From contig NW_022098031.1 of the NCBI RefSeq assembly GCF_002288925.2, forward strand, positions 7,607,340-7,671,339: DNA of 64,000 nt, given 5' to 3'. Made by a program: the position numbers and the translations under genes. This stretch comes from Delphinapterus leucas. Taxonomy: Eukaryota; Chordata; Mammalia; Artiodactyla; Monodontidae. How positions within the stretch are numbered: position 1 is the first letter of the stretch; the number at the start of each line of letters is the position of its first letter. Of this stretch, positions 24,191-37,140 are shown piece by piece. The notes beneath the pieces are model-generated. The model saw only the letters and a list, made by a program, of their open reading frames with translations, was not told where the DNA came from and searched no databases.

Positions 24191-25139
24191 AAACCAGGTT
24201 TTATACTTTAGTTCCACAGTTGATAAACAAGGGTTCCCAGTGGCAATTTTATTTTCCTTTTTACTATTCTTAGTATTTTTAGATTGTAGAGCAAATTTTT
24301 ATTTCAGTTGACCTTCCAATGTTCTCTGGTAGCATGTTTTATCTTTTCCACATAAAAATAAGTAGGAATTTTTTAATGTTTACTAATTACTTGAATTCTT
24401 GAATTCTTAACTCTAATAAAAGTCACATCTAAATAATTAGGGTGTGTCCTGGTTTTAAATATGGATCACTTAGCAACAAGCATAATTGTATACAGCTGAG
24501 AATAGTTTTAGGATATTTTAAAGAAATCATACTAGGAAAAACACTTCCAATGTACCCTATGCTCCTAACAGACCCACATCAAGTAGTCAGTCATCAACTT
24601 TTGAAGATGTATAAGGGAATGATATGTCATTTTCTGTGTATGGTCCAACATGTATAGCCTTGAAGTATCCATAGGAGACATCAACAAACATCAGAGGAAT
24701 TCAACATACCAAATAAGAAGTCCAAAAGAGTAAAATATCTTTTCTCTAGCCTTCTACAGCCAGCATTTAAGGTACTGTTTTAATGATTATGTAGATTAAT
24801 TCACTATACACAGTTCTTTAATAATGGCATTAATTTTGTATGCAGGCAGATTTTATTTTTTAAATGGGTTCCACAGTGATGTAAATTGAAAGTAACGGTG
24901 AGAAGAATTTATTTAGCCAAACCCATTATTCAATATTTAGGCTGTTATGGAGCTATGAACTTCCTACAAAATAAGTATATAGATTTCTGTACACTTCTTC
25001 TGTTATGTTTGAGCAACACCAAATATGATGGCCACCGGATGGACAGAATCATTACCTGAATTCTCATATCGACACACAGGTGAAATGGTGAAACAGAGCT
25101 CCTAGGGCATGGGGAGGGGGGCAGGGTGGGTAGAGTCCC
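24191..25139. other. Intron 2 stretch, nothing recognised
   Basis: Sequence directly upstream of the L1 5' end; AT-rich, no target duplication partner visible. Confidence 0.5.
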
Positions 25140-25315
25140 AAATTTGGGATCAGACGAATAGAAGTTTTTCTTGCAGCCCTACCACTTGCTTACTTTTTAC
25201 TCTGGTAAAGTTACTTCATCTCTTTAAATCTAAATTTACTTTATTCACTTGGAAAAATGGAATTATAATACCTTGCTTTAGGATTGACATGAAAATTAAA
25301 ATAAATGCATATTTA
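25140..25315 (+). repeat. MIR SINE
   Basis: ccctaccacttgcttacttt, taaagttacttcatctcttt and ggaaaaatggaattataata fit a diverged MIR. Confidence 0.65.
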
Positions 25316-25579
25316 TTGTGTAGGCCATTGAAATGAGGAGAAAGTTCTTAAGAGGCATGACCTGACTTAATCTGACTAACGCAATACAGTAACATGTAAA
25401 AAGTGCCTAGAACACCATGCTGTTATAAATGTTAATGATCCTAAAGAATCCAACTGATTCTTGTTATAAATTTAATACAGAGAGTGAATTCTCTAGGCTT
25501 CCTTTATATCACCCTTCTCTAAGTACATATTTCTATACACTTGCATACTATGGGCTAAAAGAAGCTTTGTACCTTACAG

Positions 25580-26130
25580 AAATTCTAGCACACTGGCAGA
25601 AGAACTTATGTACAAAAATGTTCACTGAGCATTGTTGTTAATCAATGAAAATCAGAAAAAAATTAAAATGTTCATTTATAGGAGGATGACAAATTTTGAT
25701 ATATTCACTCAACCATTCTATTCAGATAAACCACAAAAACAAAATTTTAAGCAAAAAATAAAGTTGCAGAATGATATCTATAATATAAAACCACTTATAT
25801 GAAATTTTAAAGCATGGAATGTATTGTAAATAGATTTATACTTAATAATTAATAATATACTTAATAATTGTGTGATAAGGTGCATGGAAATGGCAAAATC
25901 CAAATTCAGGGCAAGGCAGGAGGTAGGAAGCAAGGCAATGAGATCAGGCAGGTGTCCAAAGAGGGCTTCAACTCTATCCAATATGCTTTACTTTCTCAAA
26001 AAACAAATTAGACTGGAGCAAAGATGGTAAAATGTTTAGATTCTATAGGGCTGGCTAGTAGAAGTTTATTATATTATTCTCCACATTTTCTGTATATTTG
26101 AAATATTTTACAGTAAAAAGAAGCTTTACC
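25580..26130 (+). mobile_element. Old L1 3' region
   Basis: Decayed L1M-like segments: aaatgttcatttataggagg, gttgcagaatgatatctata and ccacattttctgtatatttg, ending in a short A-rich tail. No ORF survives. Confidence 0.55.
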
Positions 26131-26424
26131 ATCATGTAAATAAAAAGAGGCAATTTCCCATAACAGACAATAGTTGTTCCAGAGATACTCAGGCGATGAA
26201 GAAGGACAGGAATGGCAGGGGTGGGGAGGTGATTAAAGTAATAAGAGGGCTGGGTATAGAAGAGAAGCTCCTCTCTGACTCTGAAACCAGGAAGATAATT
26301 TTCCTTCCAAGGATTAAGGAAAGAATTCAGCTATGTAAGTTGTGAAGAGAATAGAAATGATTCATTGTTAATCCAGAAATCAGTGTACATTATCCAGAAA
26401 CAACATTAAGCTTGAAATACTTAC

Positions 26425-26698
26425 TACAACCCCGGTCTTGGTGGTAGTTTCTCTGTATGTGAAGTTGCAAATTGCCCAGGCTAAATAATACGTGGACATG
26501 AGAGGGGTCTGTGAAAAGTGATCCGTAACCCATCCATCTTCCTCAAACACGGAAGTTTCCACCGGCATATTGGATAAAGATAAATAGGTTGCTTGATGCT
26601 TGATGCTGATTTTGAAAGTAGCCTTGTAGATTGGCTCATCAAAACAAGGAAATGCCTTTCTGGCATGTGTAGGCGAAAACTGAGTAACGCCAAGGAAC
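26425..26698 (-). CDS. TRHDE: TRHDE exon 2: ectodomain segment with FPCFDEP motif
   Basis: This 274-bp exon supplies one base to finish the Arg codon split at exon 1, then exactly 91 codons, and ends in phase 0. It encodes [20 protein letters not shown] and continues to TTTKTGVV. The [16 protein letters not shown] stretch is the conserved M1-family N-terminal domain motif; further on there is an NFT glycosylation sequon. The acceptor is a pyrimidine tract followed by CAG (26699-26713) and the donor is GTAAGT (26424-26419). Reading past the donor soon meets a stop, as expected for intron. The HEXXH zinc site and the distal Glu ligand are encoded by later exons that are not in this window. Seen directly: ORF, splice sites, phase agreement. 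Known: family motif. Identity is very secure. Confidence 0.96.
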
Positions 26699-26699
26699 C

Positions 26700-28289
26700 T
26701 GGAAAAAAGAAAATGACATTCTCAATTACATTTGTGGCTTGAGTTAAGTTATAACCACTTTATATGCTTCTGCTTATAAAATAATATGCTTTAGCAAAAT
26801 TACGAGACAGTTTTTTTCTGTATCAAACTTAAGTGCATGAATAGCATGGAAGCATACTTCATACATATTTCCCCAACAATGAAAATTCTTCAGGGAACTT
26901 TTGTCTCAACTAAAGGAAATTCTCTAAACCCAGAGCCATGCTTATTAGACAAAATATTACACTTTACAGAAAAACAACTCATCATCATATTGGCAAGTAC
27001 TGGAAAATAATGGTTCTCCTTTTTGGTATGCCTCAGTCTCCTCTCCGAAACTGTACAATCAGTAAAGACAACGAAATCAAAATCCAAAACTTGTCATCAG
27101 ATACAAGTAGGGCATAGCCCATCACTGAGAAACATCTATGTCCTCAAATCTCAGTCTCAAATGGCCTGATTTTGTTAAGGAAAAGCATTTTGAAATCTGA
27201 CAAAACTTGGTCTGCATTCTGGCTCCACAACATTTCTTAGCCGAATCATCTTGGATGATTACTAAATTTCCCTAAGGTGTACATGTTCATTGCTTAAAAG
27301 GAAATAATCATGCCTAACTTAAAAAGCATTGTAAAGCTTAGTAGAATGGAAAAGGGGATGTAAAGCACCTATCACTGTGAATAGATGAACAGCACCCAGA
27401 AGGCAGTTAATAAGCAGCAGCCACTGATTCACAATATCTTCAACCTTTCTTGGAGTGCTATAATATACATTTACATAGAATAATCCAGATACCGTTGGTT
27501 TTTACCACCCATGATATATATTTACTATATAAATTATATGTTATTATGTGTTAATATAATAAAGTAAATTAACTAATAAATATCTATATAATAAATACAT
27601 CAATGTGTGCACATATATATATAAAATATTTAATGCCCTCAAGTTTTCAGATCAAGCTGCAAAGTTGCATCTCGTTAAAACTCCAGAAGCACCCTCTACA
27701 TTCTTTCACTGTTATGGTTACAAATCAAAACACTCAAACTAAGTACTTGAAGAAGGACACACTTTTAACTTAAAAATGGGGCCATTATTTACGAAAACAT
27801 TCATGACATAAATTAATTAAACTTTTAAAATGATACTAGTTAAAACTGGACATAAGTCAATAACAGACCCTTCATAAAACATTACTGAGTGCTACAAGTC
27901 ATTTCTTTAAAAGGCTCTTTCCCCCATAGTAGTTCTGCCACCCCTCCCCTCTCCATCATCCACAGTGTTCATGGTTAATCTCACATGGCACACTTTCCCG
28001 CTGAGCCAAAACTTGGCCTTAAAATTACTCTCAGCACAGCACTTCAGGCAGTTACTACCAATCAGTAGGTGTTGACATGTGTATTGAATCCTACTGGCTA
28101 TCCCTGGCTCAAACCATGAAATGTAAATGTTTATACTTTTTTAAAATTATGAAGCTTACGTGCATTATTGAGGGCTTGCTTTTTAAAAGTTTAGTTTTGA
28201 AACAAAGAAAAATAAGACATTTTCAAGATTAATTGTATATTTATTCTGAGAGAGGGGAATTGAGAATTATCTTGAAATAGTACTGGGCT
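26700..28289. other. Intron 1, 3' end: nothing recognised except the AT-rich block
   Basis: Acceptor-proximal intron. The polypyrimidine tract directly precedes exon 2; the rest shows no repeat I can name. Confidence 0.5.
27510..27632. repeat. AT-rich low-complexity block
   Basis: Almost pure A/T with tatatat runs, within TRHDE intron 1. No gene. Confidence 0.8.
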
Positions 28290-28430
28290 GCTGCATACCA
28301 GGCTTGGATAAATCACTTAACTACCTGAGTCTATTTTTTCATTAGTAGAAGGACAATAATATTTTCTAGGCCTCCCTTACAAAACTGTCGAGATGATAAA
28401 ATGGGGTAATGTATAGGAAAGAAGTTTTAA
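28290..28430 (+). repeat. MIR SINE, decayed
   Basis: gataaatcacttaactacctgag and aaactgtcgagatgataaaatg resemble the MIR core. Confidence 0.55.
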
Positions 28431-29986
28431 CTATAAATCTTCAGAAAAATATAAGGTTAAAGTTGGAAGCAATCTTAGAAACAAACTGTCCAGCTCTCAT
28501 AAATTCTTAAAATGAAAAAGTAGTTCCAGTAGGGTTAAGTGATTTCTCCAAAGTTACACAGGCAATTAGCGCAAAGCTGGGTCTAGAATTCACATTTTCT
28601 GTGTATGAGTAAAAGGTAATTTTATTTCAAAAACAGTAAAATTAATCTTTAGCCATAATTTATAAACAATGTTTTAATTTGACTATTGGTAATAAAGGTT
28701 CTTCTTTCCAAACTTGCCAGCATCTTGGTAATATTTTTCCTATTTTCTACTGATAGTAATATAGTTCTTGCTTAACGGAGTGTCAGTAACTTTTAATTAA
28801 GATGCACCCATTTACAATTTGCACGTGCTTTTGTCTTACATATGTGCTTGAATCTTATCTTTCTTATTAAAATGTCCACTGAGCTTTATATTTCTTTACT
28901 GAGGCTATTTAAAAGATACCTATGGAATTTAATATATGAGGAAAAGTGTTCCCTTTTAACTTTCAAGTACCTGAGAAATCCAATTCCAGTCACTGAGCAA
29001 ATAGATATTGTCTGCTATGTGTGATTTTCACTCTATTAGGTGTGTGGTAGGATTTTTTTTTTTTTTAAAGATATAACCATTTTTGTCCTTAAGGCCTTTG
29101 CAATCTACCTGAAAAGGGAAATATATATAATACATAAGACACAACTAATAATACTAGGGGAAAGTTCTGCAAGAGTTCAACAGAGAGGCTGTACTTAGAA
29201 TGTATTAGTCATTAAGTAAAAAATCAAAGGTGTCTTTGGTATTAAGTAATTAAAGGGTAGGAATTTATTAGATGTAGAAGATCTAAATACCTCTGGGCTA
29301 ATGAGAAATTAATAAACCAAATATTTATGCAGAAGAATCATGCTGTGCTCAAGTCTCTTTTTGCCTCATATACTAAGTAAATATGTTAGTAAGGCTAGCA
29401 ATTTAAATAGCTGATTCTCAGAGTTGAAAGGAACTATAAAGATCATCTAGTGACTTTTCCTGCAATTAATATTCTTAATGAATTCCTACACACAGTATAT
29501 ATCTATGCACTGAGGGCCACATATATTTGATAATGTCTAAATGAGGAAATACCAATTTCACAGTCTGGCACCTGAGGACGATTGCAATTGAATTTCAATT
29601 CAGTATTTAGCAAATCAAAACAAGCCCCTTGGAAACAAGAGCAGTTGGACTAGATTACACTTAGGGTCTTTTCCAAGCTTGAGATCCTATAACTGAACAA
29701 AAATTTAAAATAAAATATTCCCTGAATTTGATGAGATGTTTTTAAAATATTAAATTACGTTACCGCTAAATGGCTTTTTGCTACAAGATCTATTATAACG
29801 CATTTGCTTTTCTTAGTCACCATTTTTGAGTGTTCAACGCTGTGGAGAAAATGATAAATAGATGTGCTTCCTTCCCTCAAAGAGTTTATACTCCAATAAA
29901 ATAAATAAAACATATGCCTAAACAGGTATCGTACAAAAAGCCATGACAACGAGGGAAAATGCATGAAGAAATTACATCTTCCAAAG

Positions 29987-30247
29987 CAAGGTTTCTCAAC
30001 CTTGGCACTACTGACTTTTTTTTTTTAATGTTAAGTATTGGTGATTCAGTGGTAGAATTCTCGATACTACTGACATACGAGGGTGGATAACTATTCTTTG
30101 TCGGGGCCATCTTGTGCTTAGCGGCATCCCTGGCTTCTACCACTAGATGCCAGTAGCACCCCCTCTCTCCCGTTGTGACAACTGAAACGTCTCCGGACAT
30201 TGCAGATGTCCCCTGGGAGGCAGAACTGACCCCGCTGAGAACCACCA
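29987..30247 (+). mobile_element. hAT-type MER relic carrying a nested insertion
   Basis: Begins aaggtttctcaaccttggcac and ends ccccgctgagaaccacc, an inverted-repeat pair of hAT type. Internal agatgccagtagcaccccc and acgtctccggacattgc match the element at 9689-9893 read on the other strand. A 50-bp insertion with 9-bp duplicated flanks interrupts it at 30016-30065. Confidence 0.75.
30016..30065 (+). pseudogene. Inserted 5' half of tRNA-Gly with a T-run
   Basis: Flanked by exact 9-bp repeats actactgac (30007-30015 and 30066-30074). Positions 30035-30063 read gtattggtgattcagtggta... and match the first 29 nt of mammalian tRNA-Gly(GCC) with two differences by eye, stopping before the anticodon. 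It is preceded on the same strand by a T-run (30016-30026) and a short spacer. It cannot form a tRNA. On the minus strand it looks like an antisense tRNA half followed by an A-tail. Confidence 0.7.
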
Positions 30248-32704
30248 GTCTTAAGAACTGAAGGAAGGCTTTATGGAGGAGGAAGCGTAAATTCCTGGGT
30301 AGTACGGGTCACAGACACATTGGAGAAGTGAGCCAATTGACTACTGGTAGCACAGAAATAAACCTTTAAAAAAGTTTTGCTTCATTTATGAAGTTCGCAC
30401 CCTGTCTGCTCTCTTCCAGGTTCCGATTTTCTCGGAGCCCAGTGTTGCCGTCTACCTCGAACACCTACCTCTCTCACCCTTGATAGTCTCTTTTCTAACA
30501 AAGAGAGCCAGTTTCAGGCTCAGTGTCCCCAACAGGCAACAGTGTCTGTTGGATTTCAGAAACATAATCTTGTCTTCGCTGCGTATATTTTATGGTTGCC
30601 TTCAACCGGCGGAAGTGAGACTGCTTTCCTGCTTACCGTTAGTAGAAACGCCAGAGACCTCTAGCGAAAGGGATTCGGAGCAGAAAATAATGAGTTTGGT
30701 TTCTGAGCAAATTTCAGGTGGAGTTTGAGGTGGTAGCAGTACACCAGGTAGAAAAAAATACAAAAAATTAATTCAAAATAGAGAACATTTTAATATAGAA
30801 CAAGGATGTGAAATACCTATGTAAATACAGCAAGAAATAAAATAAAACAGTAGGAGGCTGAAGGTAATGGGGAAGAGCATTTTGTTGTCTACTTTTCTCC
30901 TGCTTTTTCTCAAACAAAATCATTTGTATCTTTTAAGGAATCCCTCTATTATCATAAAAACATTCCACCTCCAAAAGTGACATCCTGGAAGTGTTATTCC
31001 AAGAATGTCACTTTAGCATAACTAGAAAAATATGAATAATATACATGTATTTTAATGCTCTTCCATCTAAAATAAATTACTTGATTTCTTAACAACTTGT
31101 CTATTTGACATTTTGGTTGAGCTAAGAAGTAGAGCTTAAAGCTCTATGTTGCCTCTTAAGGATACAGAGAATTGATTTCTTCTTATTTCTGCAGAAGTTC
31201 AACTAGGCAAGCTACTTGTGTCAAGTCATTATAAGATTCAGCAGAAGTAATGCATTAACGTTGGTTGATATTGCCAACAAATTACAGTATATGATACAAT
31301 TTCTGTTCCATTATTTTCAGTTTGCCTTTTCATCAGGTTAAAATATGCAGAAGAAACAAACATTTGCATAACACTGCTAGTATTCAGATTGATTCATGTT
31401 TCATTGCGGAGCCCACCAAAACCAAGAGAACCTCAAAAATGGCAAGGTGTTTTTGAGAAGTTTCCATTTTGACCACATCTATGCAGACCACACAAACAGC
31501 ATAGTTAAAAATGCTCTTTGAACTTGCTTGTATCGCAACTGCAATTTGCCTACGGTTGCAATAGTTTAAAATTGGTAATAAAAACTCCCAAGATCGAAAG
31601 AAGTGATCCAGTGGATCATCCAGCTACTATTCAACTGTTTCCAGGAACTGAACAAAGTTACAGGATCATGGAAGTTACACATCCCATTTAAAGTTAAGGT
31701 TGTTAATCAAAATGCAAATTATTACTCAATGACAAAACATTTTAAGCCAAAATGGGTCGTTGTTTAGACTCTGTGTTTTTATGTACTTCAGTGAGTCAGT
31801 AAAACTCTGCCATTTCAGAAGAGAAGTGTTCCTGCTGAATATTCAGTGCTATAAGCAAGCACGTAGTCTATTGTTTTTTAAATAACCATTCTAGTAAACT
31901 AAAAACATAATGCAATAATGCCAGCAAAATGTATGTAGGAAGTGGTGCACATGTGAATAATCGTGTTATAAAAACAGAGCATAAAATTCATAATTGTTTT
32001 CATTTTTATACACTAAATACTGTTATCGAAAATGAGCACTGAGTACTTGATCACCATTGATGAAGAGTATTACGAATGCACTAAAATTACTTTCTTGTGC
32101 CATAATATTAGGTTTTCATAAGAATAAATAAACTAGTGTCTGCGATTCATTTATTTAATAGTGGAAAGAGAAAAAGTATTATGTAAGTATTATAAAGTAC
32201 TACTACTGGTGGAACTCACAAAGTCTTGAAAACAGTATCTAACAACTGATGTGCCTTTCCCTTGGTACTTGGAGCTTTTCTTTTCCTGTACTAGCTTCCA
32301 GTGACAAGGAAGGCACCCTCCTGACCCTTTGGTAGCTGGTTTGCTGACAGAGAGCAGGGCCATAATCAGAGTTGTGAGTTCCTTTTGTTTCACACACTCT
32401 TCCCACTCCCTCAATCCTCTCCATCTCAGTGTCTGGACCAAGCATGGAGTTTCTCTAGCTGTGAAATACCACAGCCTTTCTCTTCTCTTCCTTCTTCACT
32501 GTGGAAGGGCTCTGCTGCTTCCTCTCCCCCATCTTTTGAACTCTGCTTAGGGGGGCAAAACAAACAGCAGTGGAAGGGATGTCCACAGTGACCATTTCCC
32601 ACTGTCTTGCTAGTAAGGGGAAACCTAAGGCAAAAACATTGAGCCTAAATGACCTTGTACCAGCTCTAAGGGTAGATGTCCAGTCATGTAATAGTATAAT
32701 CGTA
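30248..32704. other. Intron 1 stretch, nothing recognised
   Basis: 30400-30730 has more CpG than its neighbours but no exon structure that I can support; the remainder is AT-rich. Confidence 0.5.
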
Positions 32705-32933
32705 TTTCATACCCACAAACGTGCTTACTAGTTGTCAGACACCATTCTAAGTGCTTTATTACTTTACTCATGTAATCCTCACAAATAACCCCATGAAAGA
32801 GGATATCATTATCCTCATTTTCCAGATAAGAATACCAGACGCAGAACATTTAGGAAACTTGGCCAAGGTCATAAAGCTAATAAACAGCAGAGTCAAGACA
32901 TAAATCGAGGCAGTCTGGTACCAGAGTCCCTGA

Positions 32934-32935
<2 letters not shown>
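32705..32935 (-). repeat. MIR SINE (antisense)
   Basis: agacaccattctaagtgctt, ctcatgtaatcctcacaaat, ggaaacttggccaaggtcat and gaggcagtctggtaccagag are near-consensus antisense MIR. A (CA)n microsatellite directly follows its 5' end. Confidence 0.85.

Positions 32936-32983
<48 letters not shown>
32936..32983. repeat. (CA)n microsatellite
   Basis: About 23 uninterrupted CA units next to an antisense MIR in TRHDE intron 1. Confidence 0.95.
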
Positions 32984-32985
<2 letters not shown>

Positions 32986-35900
32986 TTCCACCCAGCAACA
33001 CAACTAAAAGTGGCTCACTTATTCTTAAAGAGATAAAAAGTAACCGACAGTGGCAATTTTACAACTTCATTCTTTTTCCATCCTATGATTCTTTTTTTTT
33101 GAGTGTGTAGTCATGAGGAAACATCCGAATACTTAAACTAAAACTTCACCCAGCAAATCAACACAGGTCTGCACTGGGAGGAATCCATTCTCCCCTGTCC
33201 CTGCACAACTGTTGCCGCCAGAGCTCCTTAAACCCTGGGGCCCCTTGTTTATTCAGAGACTGAAAAGGCACACCTGGAGGCAAGGAGGGCAGGAGTGAGG
33301 AGCCTGGGACCCTCCACCTCAATTCAGCCCCACTCAGTAAGACCTTGTCAGTCTTATTTCACTCTCACAGCCCACTCACCAGCATCCAGCTGTGCCTGTC
33401 TGTGAATCATTTCAGGTTGTCCAAAGAACTGGGAAGGGCAAGAAGTGTTTTGCGTCTTTATATTCTCTCAAATCCTATGTAGCAAAATTCTGTTGGAGAG
33501 AGCAGCCACTCTCTAGTGGCAAAAAGCAGGACTGCATGGGTCTTTGAGAAACTCTGGAAGAACCCAGCCACTACTGTAAGTTTGAAAGGGTATAAAGGAC
33601 ACACAAAGAATTAAAAGGAAGATAAGGTGATGATCATGGCTGGTGGGTAGGAGGATGAGCCTGGGGCTACAGAGGGATGCCCTTCTTTACAGACTGTCAA
33701 ACACTTACGCGTTAAAGGTAGACTATTTCTTCTTCACTCCTTTTATACCATTCTTTACAGCCATGCTTAAAGAAGTGAGTCTTATTCTTAAAGAGACAAA
33801 TATCTTTATGTCATCATCAAATGTCATCATGATCCTCAAGCAAACCTAAACTGTTGCCCTGTACTGTTGTCTCAAGCCCAACCACATACACGGTGGCAAA
33901 AACTGATTTGAGGAAATAGATATGTTATGCAAATCCAACACAGGGAAACCAGTCACAGGTCTATCTTTGCTTGAAAGAGATCCAGAGCATATAGGCCCTG
34001 TTTAGAGTTGTTTTGAATAAATAAAAACAGAGGCAAATTAATTTAACTCTTTCAGAAATAAGGTATACTCTATTACTATCCAAGGTGATCAAAAGCACAG
34101 CAAGACAAACACCAAATGTATGGATTTTCCTCCCTGAATAAGTGATTATTAAATGGTCAAAACTTTCTTTCCCCCAAAATTTCTAGATTTAGTTTACTGG
34201 TGGCATTTTGAATTGTGACCAAAATCCAACACTGGACTCAGTTTGGCCATATGGTTATGTGTGCAGCGACAAGAAAACAATGAGCTAAGTCCATTAAGGA
34301 ATCATATAAAAAGTTTTCAAAGAAACAAACCATTCTCCCAGATTTTTCAGTTCCGAGCCCTCTTTAGAGGGGCAAAAAGCCATTTACTTCAACTTGCTCA
34401 TGTAAAGATATCTCCTCAGCAGAGTAAGTGGAGAAATGGGGCTGCTTTCAACATAAAAACAACATGGTGGTTTTCTTGTTTTTATTAAATACCATGATTA
34501 TTAATTCACTCCAGAAAAAGTATAAGGCACCAAACCATGTATGCTAATACCACAAATGATCAATGACTACCCATAAAATCCTCTATGCTCTCCACAAGAT
34601 TTTTGCAAAGGAGTTTTTGGCAATTCTCTTTGAGAACCACAATTTTATCTTCTCATTTTACTTGGAGATCATGGTTTCTCTCTAAATAACCCTTGACAGA
34701 AAAAGACCTCCTTTTTTCATCCTGTCTTCTGTCACTGTGGCATGTCACAGACCCAAAGTTTGTCACAGAAAAACAGTCTCCCTTTTGAAAGTGAATAAAA
34801 TGTTCATTTACTTTGGGTAAATTTCCTCTTTCAATCCGGCCATCTGGATCTAAATTAAGGTACCCTACTTTGAACATGGGTATGCTCGCCATCTGGCTGC
34901 CCCAAAGTGACAATTAGTTCAGGTAAATGAAGACTTTGCCTAATTCTAAGCAAGCATATTCTACTATAGGATATTATGGCATGAATACACACCCTCCGCA
35001 TCTGCCTGCTGCCCACCTACCTGAGGGAAAAGGGAGTATATATTCTGCCTAACAGAGGTAATTTACTCTGTAATTTACTCTGCTGTGTGTAAGCATTTCA
35101 AATTTAAGAGAATTATTTTTAATATTCAACAAGTGGTGAATTTCCCTTTAGCCAAATGATTAACTGAGAATAAAAGATGTGCCTCAAGTGGAGAAGCCTT
35201 AGTCTTCTAACCGGGAGCTTGTCTTCCAACATTTATTGTAATATGGGAACCAGGAGAGGTAAGTCTTCCCTGTAGAACAAAACCAGGGAACCTTCGAAGG
35301 GTCAAAGGCATACAGCACATAGTGAAGTCTAATTTTCCTGCCTGACCCAAAGTACATCTCTCAGACCTCTGAGGAGTGAGTCAAAGAATCAGATTGATTA
35401 TTAACAAGTTGTTTCCACATAGACTAAGTAAGGTAGACTGAATGGTAGTATTGATCTTTTTAAATATTTCAGGTTGCTCATTGTGACTCCCCATTGTCAG
35501 ATTAAATATTTTCATTCCAGAAATTATCTGATAAATTGGCAAAAATTCTGACTAACTAAAGACCAAGATACGTAATCACTAATCAAATGAAAATTTAGAG
35601 TTTGCATTTATGTCCTTTTGGAATGAAGGGGAAAAAAGAGGAACAAGTACTTTCTCTAAGAGGCTATTTAGAAATAAAATCATCCTGGGATCTCCAGAAA
35701 CAGCAAATCCTGCACAACTATTGGGATGCAGAGTTTAGCCACAGGTGCACTGGGTTAAACTCTCAACCATCTTTGGGGAAAACTGAACGAGAGAGTTTGA
35801 ATACAAATATGCACTAGGGTACAAGAAATCAGTTATGGGTCAAGCGGGAACATCTGGTCTTTTTAAGAGTCCTGTTCATTTGAAAGCACTGACCAAAACA

Positions 35901-36659
35901 AGCTCAGTTCCACCAAATATATTTTGGCATGGCTCAAAAAACAGGACTTTCTGGAAGTATTTATTTCACCACAGCAAGATTTATCAGTAATGATATGCAA
36001 CTCCCACTACTGACATTTTGACATAACATGCAAATGTGCCTTCTATGCTTTTCCCCCAAATTTGATATGATCGTGGATTTTCTTTTTAATCCTTTTAATC
36101 TGTATTCTTTAGAATATGTCAGAGAAAGTGGTGGGAGGGGGTTTAAATTATCCACATCTGATCTTAGGAGTTTGAAAGTGAATAATTTATACATTCACTT
36201 ACAGGAGACTTTAATTATCATACAACCACTAAAGCATTGGACAATTTATTTAGATGAGGCTACACCACAGGACTACTAACACTTTTGTGTTCTCTTATAA
36301 CACACTGAAATTTCCCTAGCCTCTTATACTATATCAGCTTCTTCTGAGAGCTTCCAGACATCATGAGCCCTGGTCCAGGGATCAGAAAACCAAAGTTTGA
36401 GTCCCAGCTCTCCACTGCCAAACCTGCTGACCTCAGGAGCCCTGGACCGCTCTGATCCCAAGTTTTCTGCTGTTGTGAGACTCTCTTGAGAACAGGGGAG
36501 GCTCTGCCAGTGGCATCATTACTAATCTCCAACCTGCCTCCACTCCTAAGGTTGTTGACTTCATTTTTAAGTTCATTTTGGTTATTCCCTGGCCCTACAG
36601 CCATTTAATTAATCAAAGTTATTTTAAATGCAATGGGCTAGGGCAAAAAAGCAAGAATC
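32984..36659. other. Intron 1 stretch, nothing recognised
   Basis: Non-repetitive by eye, with no splice-flanked conserved ORF. Confidence 0.5.
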
Positions 36660-37140
36660 ACTTATTTATTCATTCAACAACATGCTTGAGAGCTTATACC
36701 ACAGGACACTCATAACATGAGTGGGCACTCTATGTGCCAAGTACAGAGTTAAGTGCTTTTCAATGCATTTACTCGTGGACACCTGCAACAATCCTATGTG
36801 GATATTATTATTATTTCCCCAAGTTAAAACTAAAAGTATAGGTTCTGCAGCCAAACTGCCTGAGCCTAAAACCTGCTTTGCTGGCTCACGATATTACAAG
36901 TTACTCGACTTCTTGGTGCCTCCATTTCCCCATCTGTACAATAGGGAGTGTTGACAGCATCTATCTCATGGGGTTCTTGTGAGATTGAGTTAATACAGGA
37001 TGCTCATTAAGCACTAGAGGCTGTTACTGTCAGGAATTGGTGACTTAGCTTAATCAGCTTCCTCAAGCCTTCACCACAAGTAGAGTTGCAGCTGAGATTT
37101 GAACCCAGTTCTGTTGGACTCTGAAATCTAAGCTCTAAAC
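36660..37140 (-). repeat. Antisense MIR split by a nested sense MIR
   Basis: Antisense MIR text runs 36710-36832 (tatgtgccaagtacagagtt ... atttccccaagt) and resumes at about 37060-37140 (gctgagatttgaacccagtt). Between them, about 36836-37020, is a sense MIR (ttctgcagccaaactgcctg, catttccccatctgtacaat, gtgagattgagttaatacag). Confidence 0.75.

Larger units (their letters stand above)
1..26424 (-). other. TRHDE: TRHDE intron 2 (5' part only; continues beyond the window)
   Basis: Begins at the GTAAGT donor of exon 2. I looked for the next TRHDE exon (the one beginning around RLYARPD) and for the HEXXH exon on the minus strand and saw neither, so the intron is longer than 26.4 kb. This agrees with TRHDE being a very large gene in mammals. 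Confidence 0.85.

Noticed and set aside
32937..32982. CRISPR-like or other regularly spaced array
   Set aside because: It is a plain CA microsatellite without spacers; nothing prokaryotic is present in the window.
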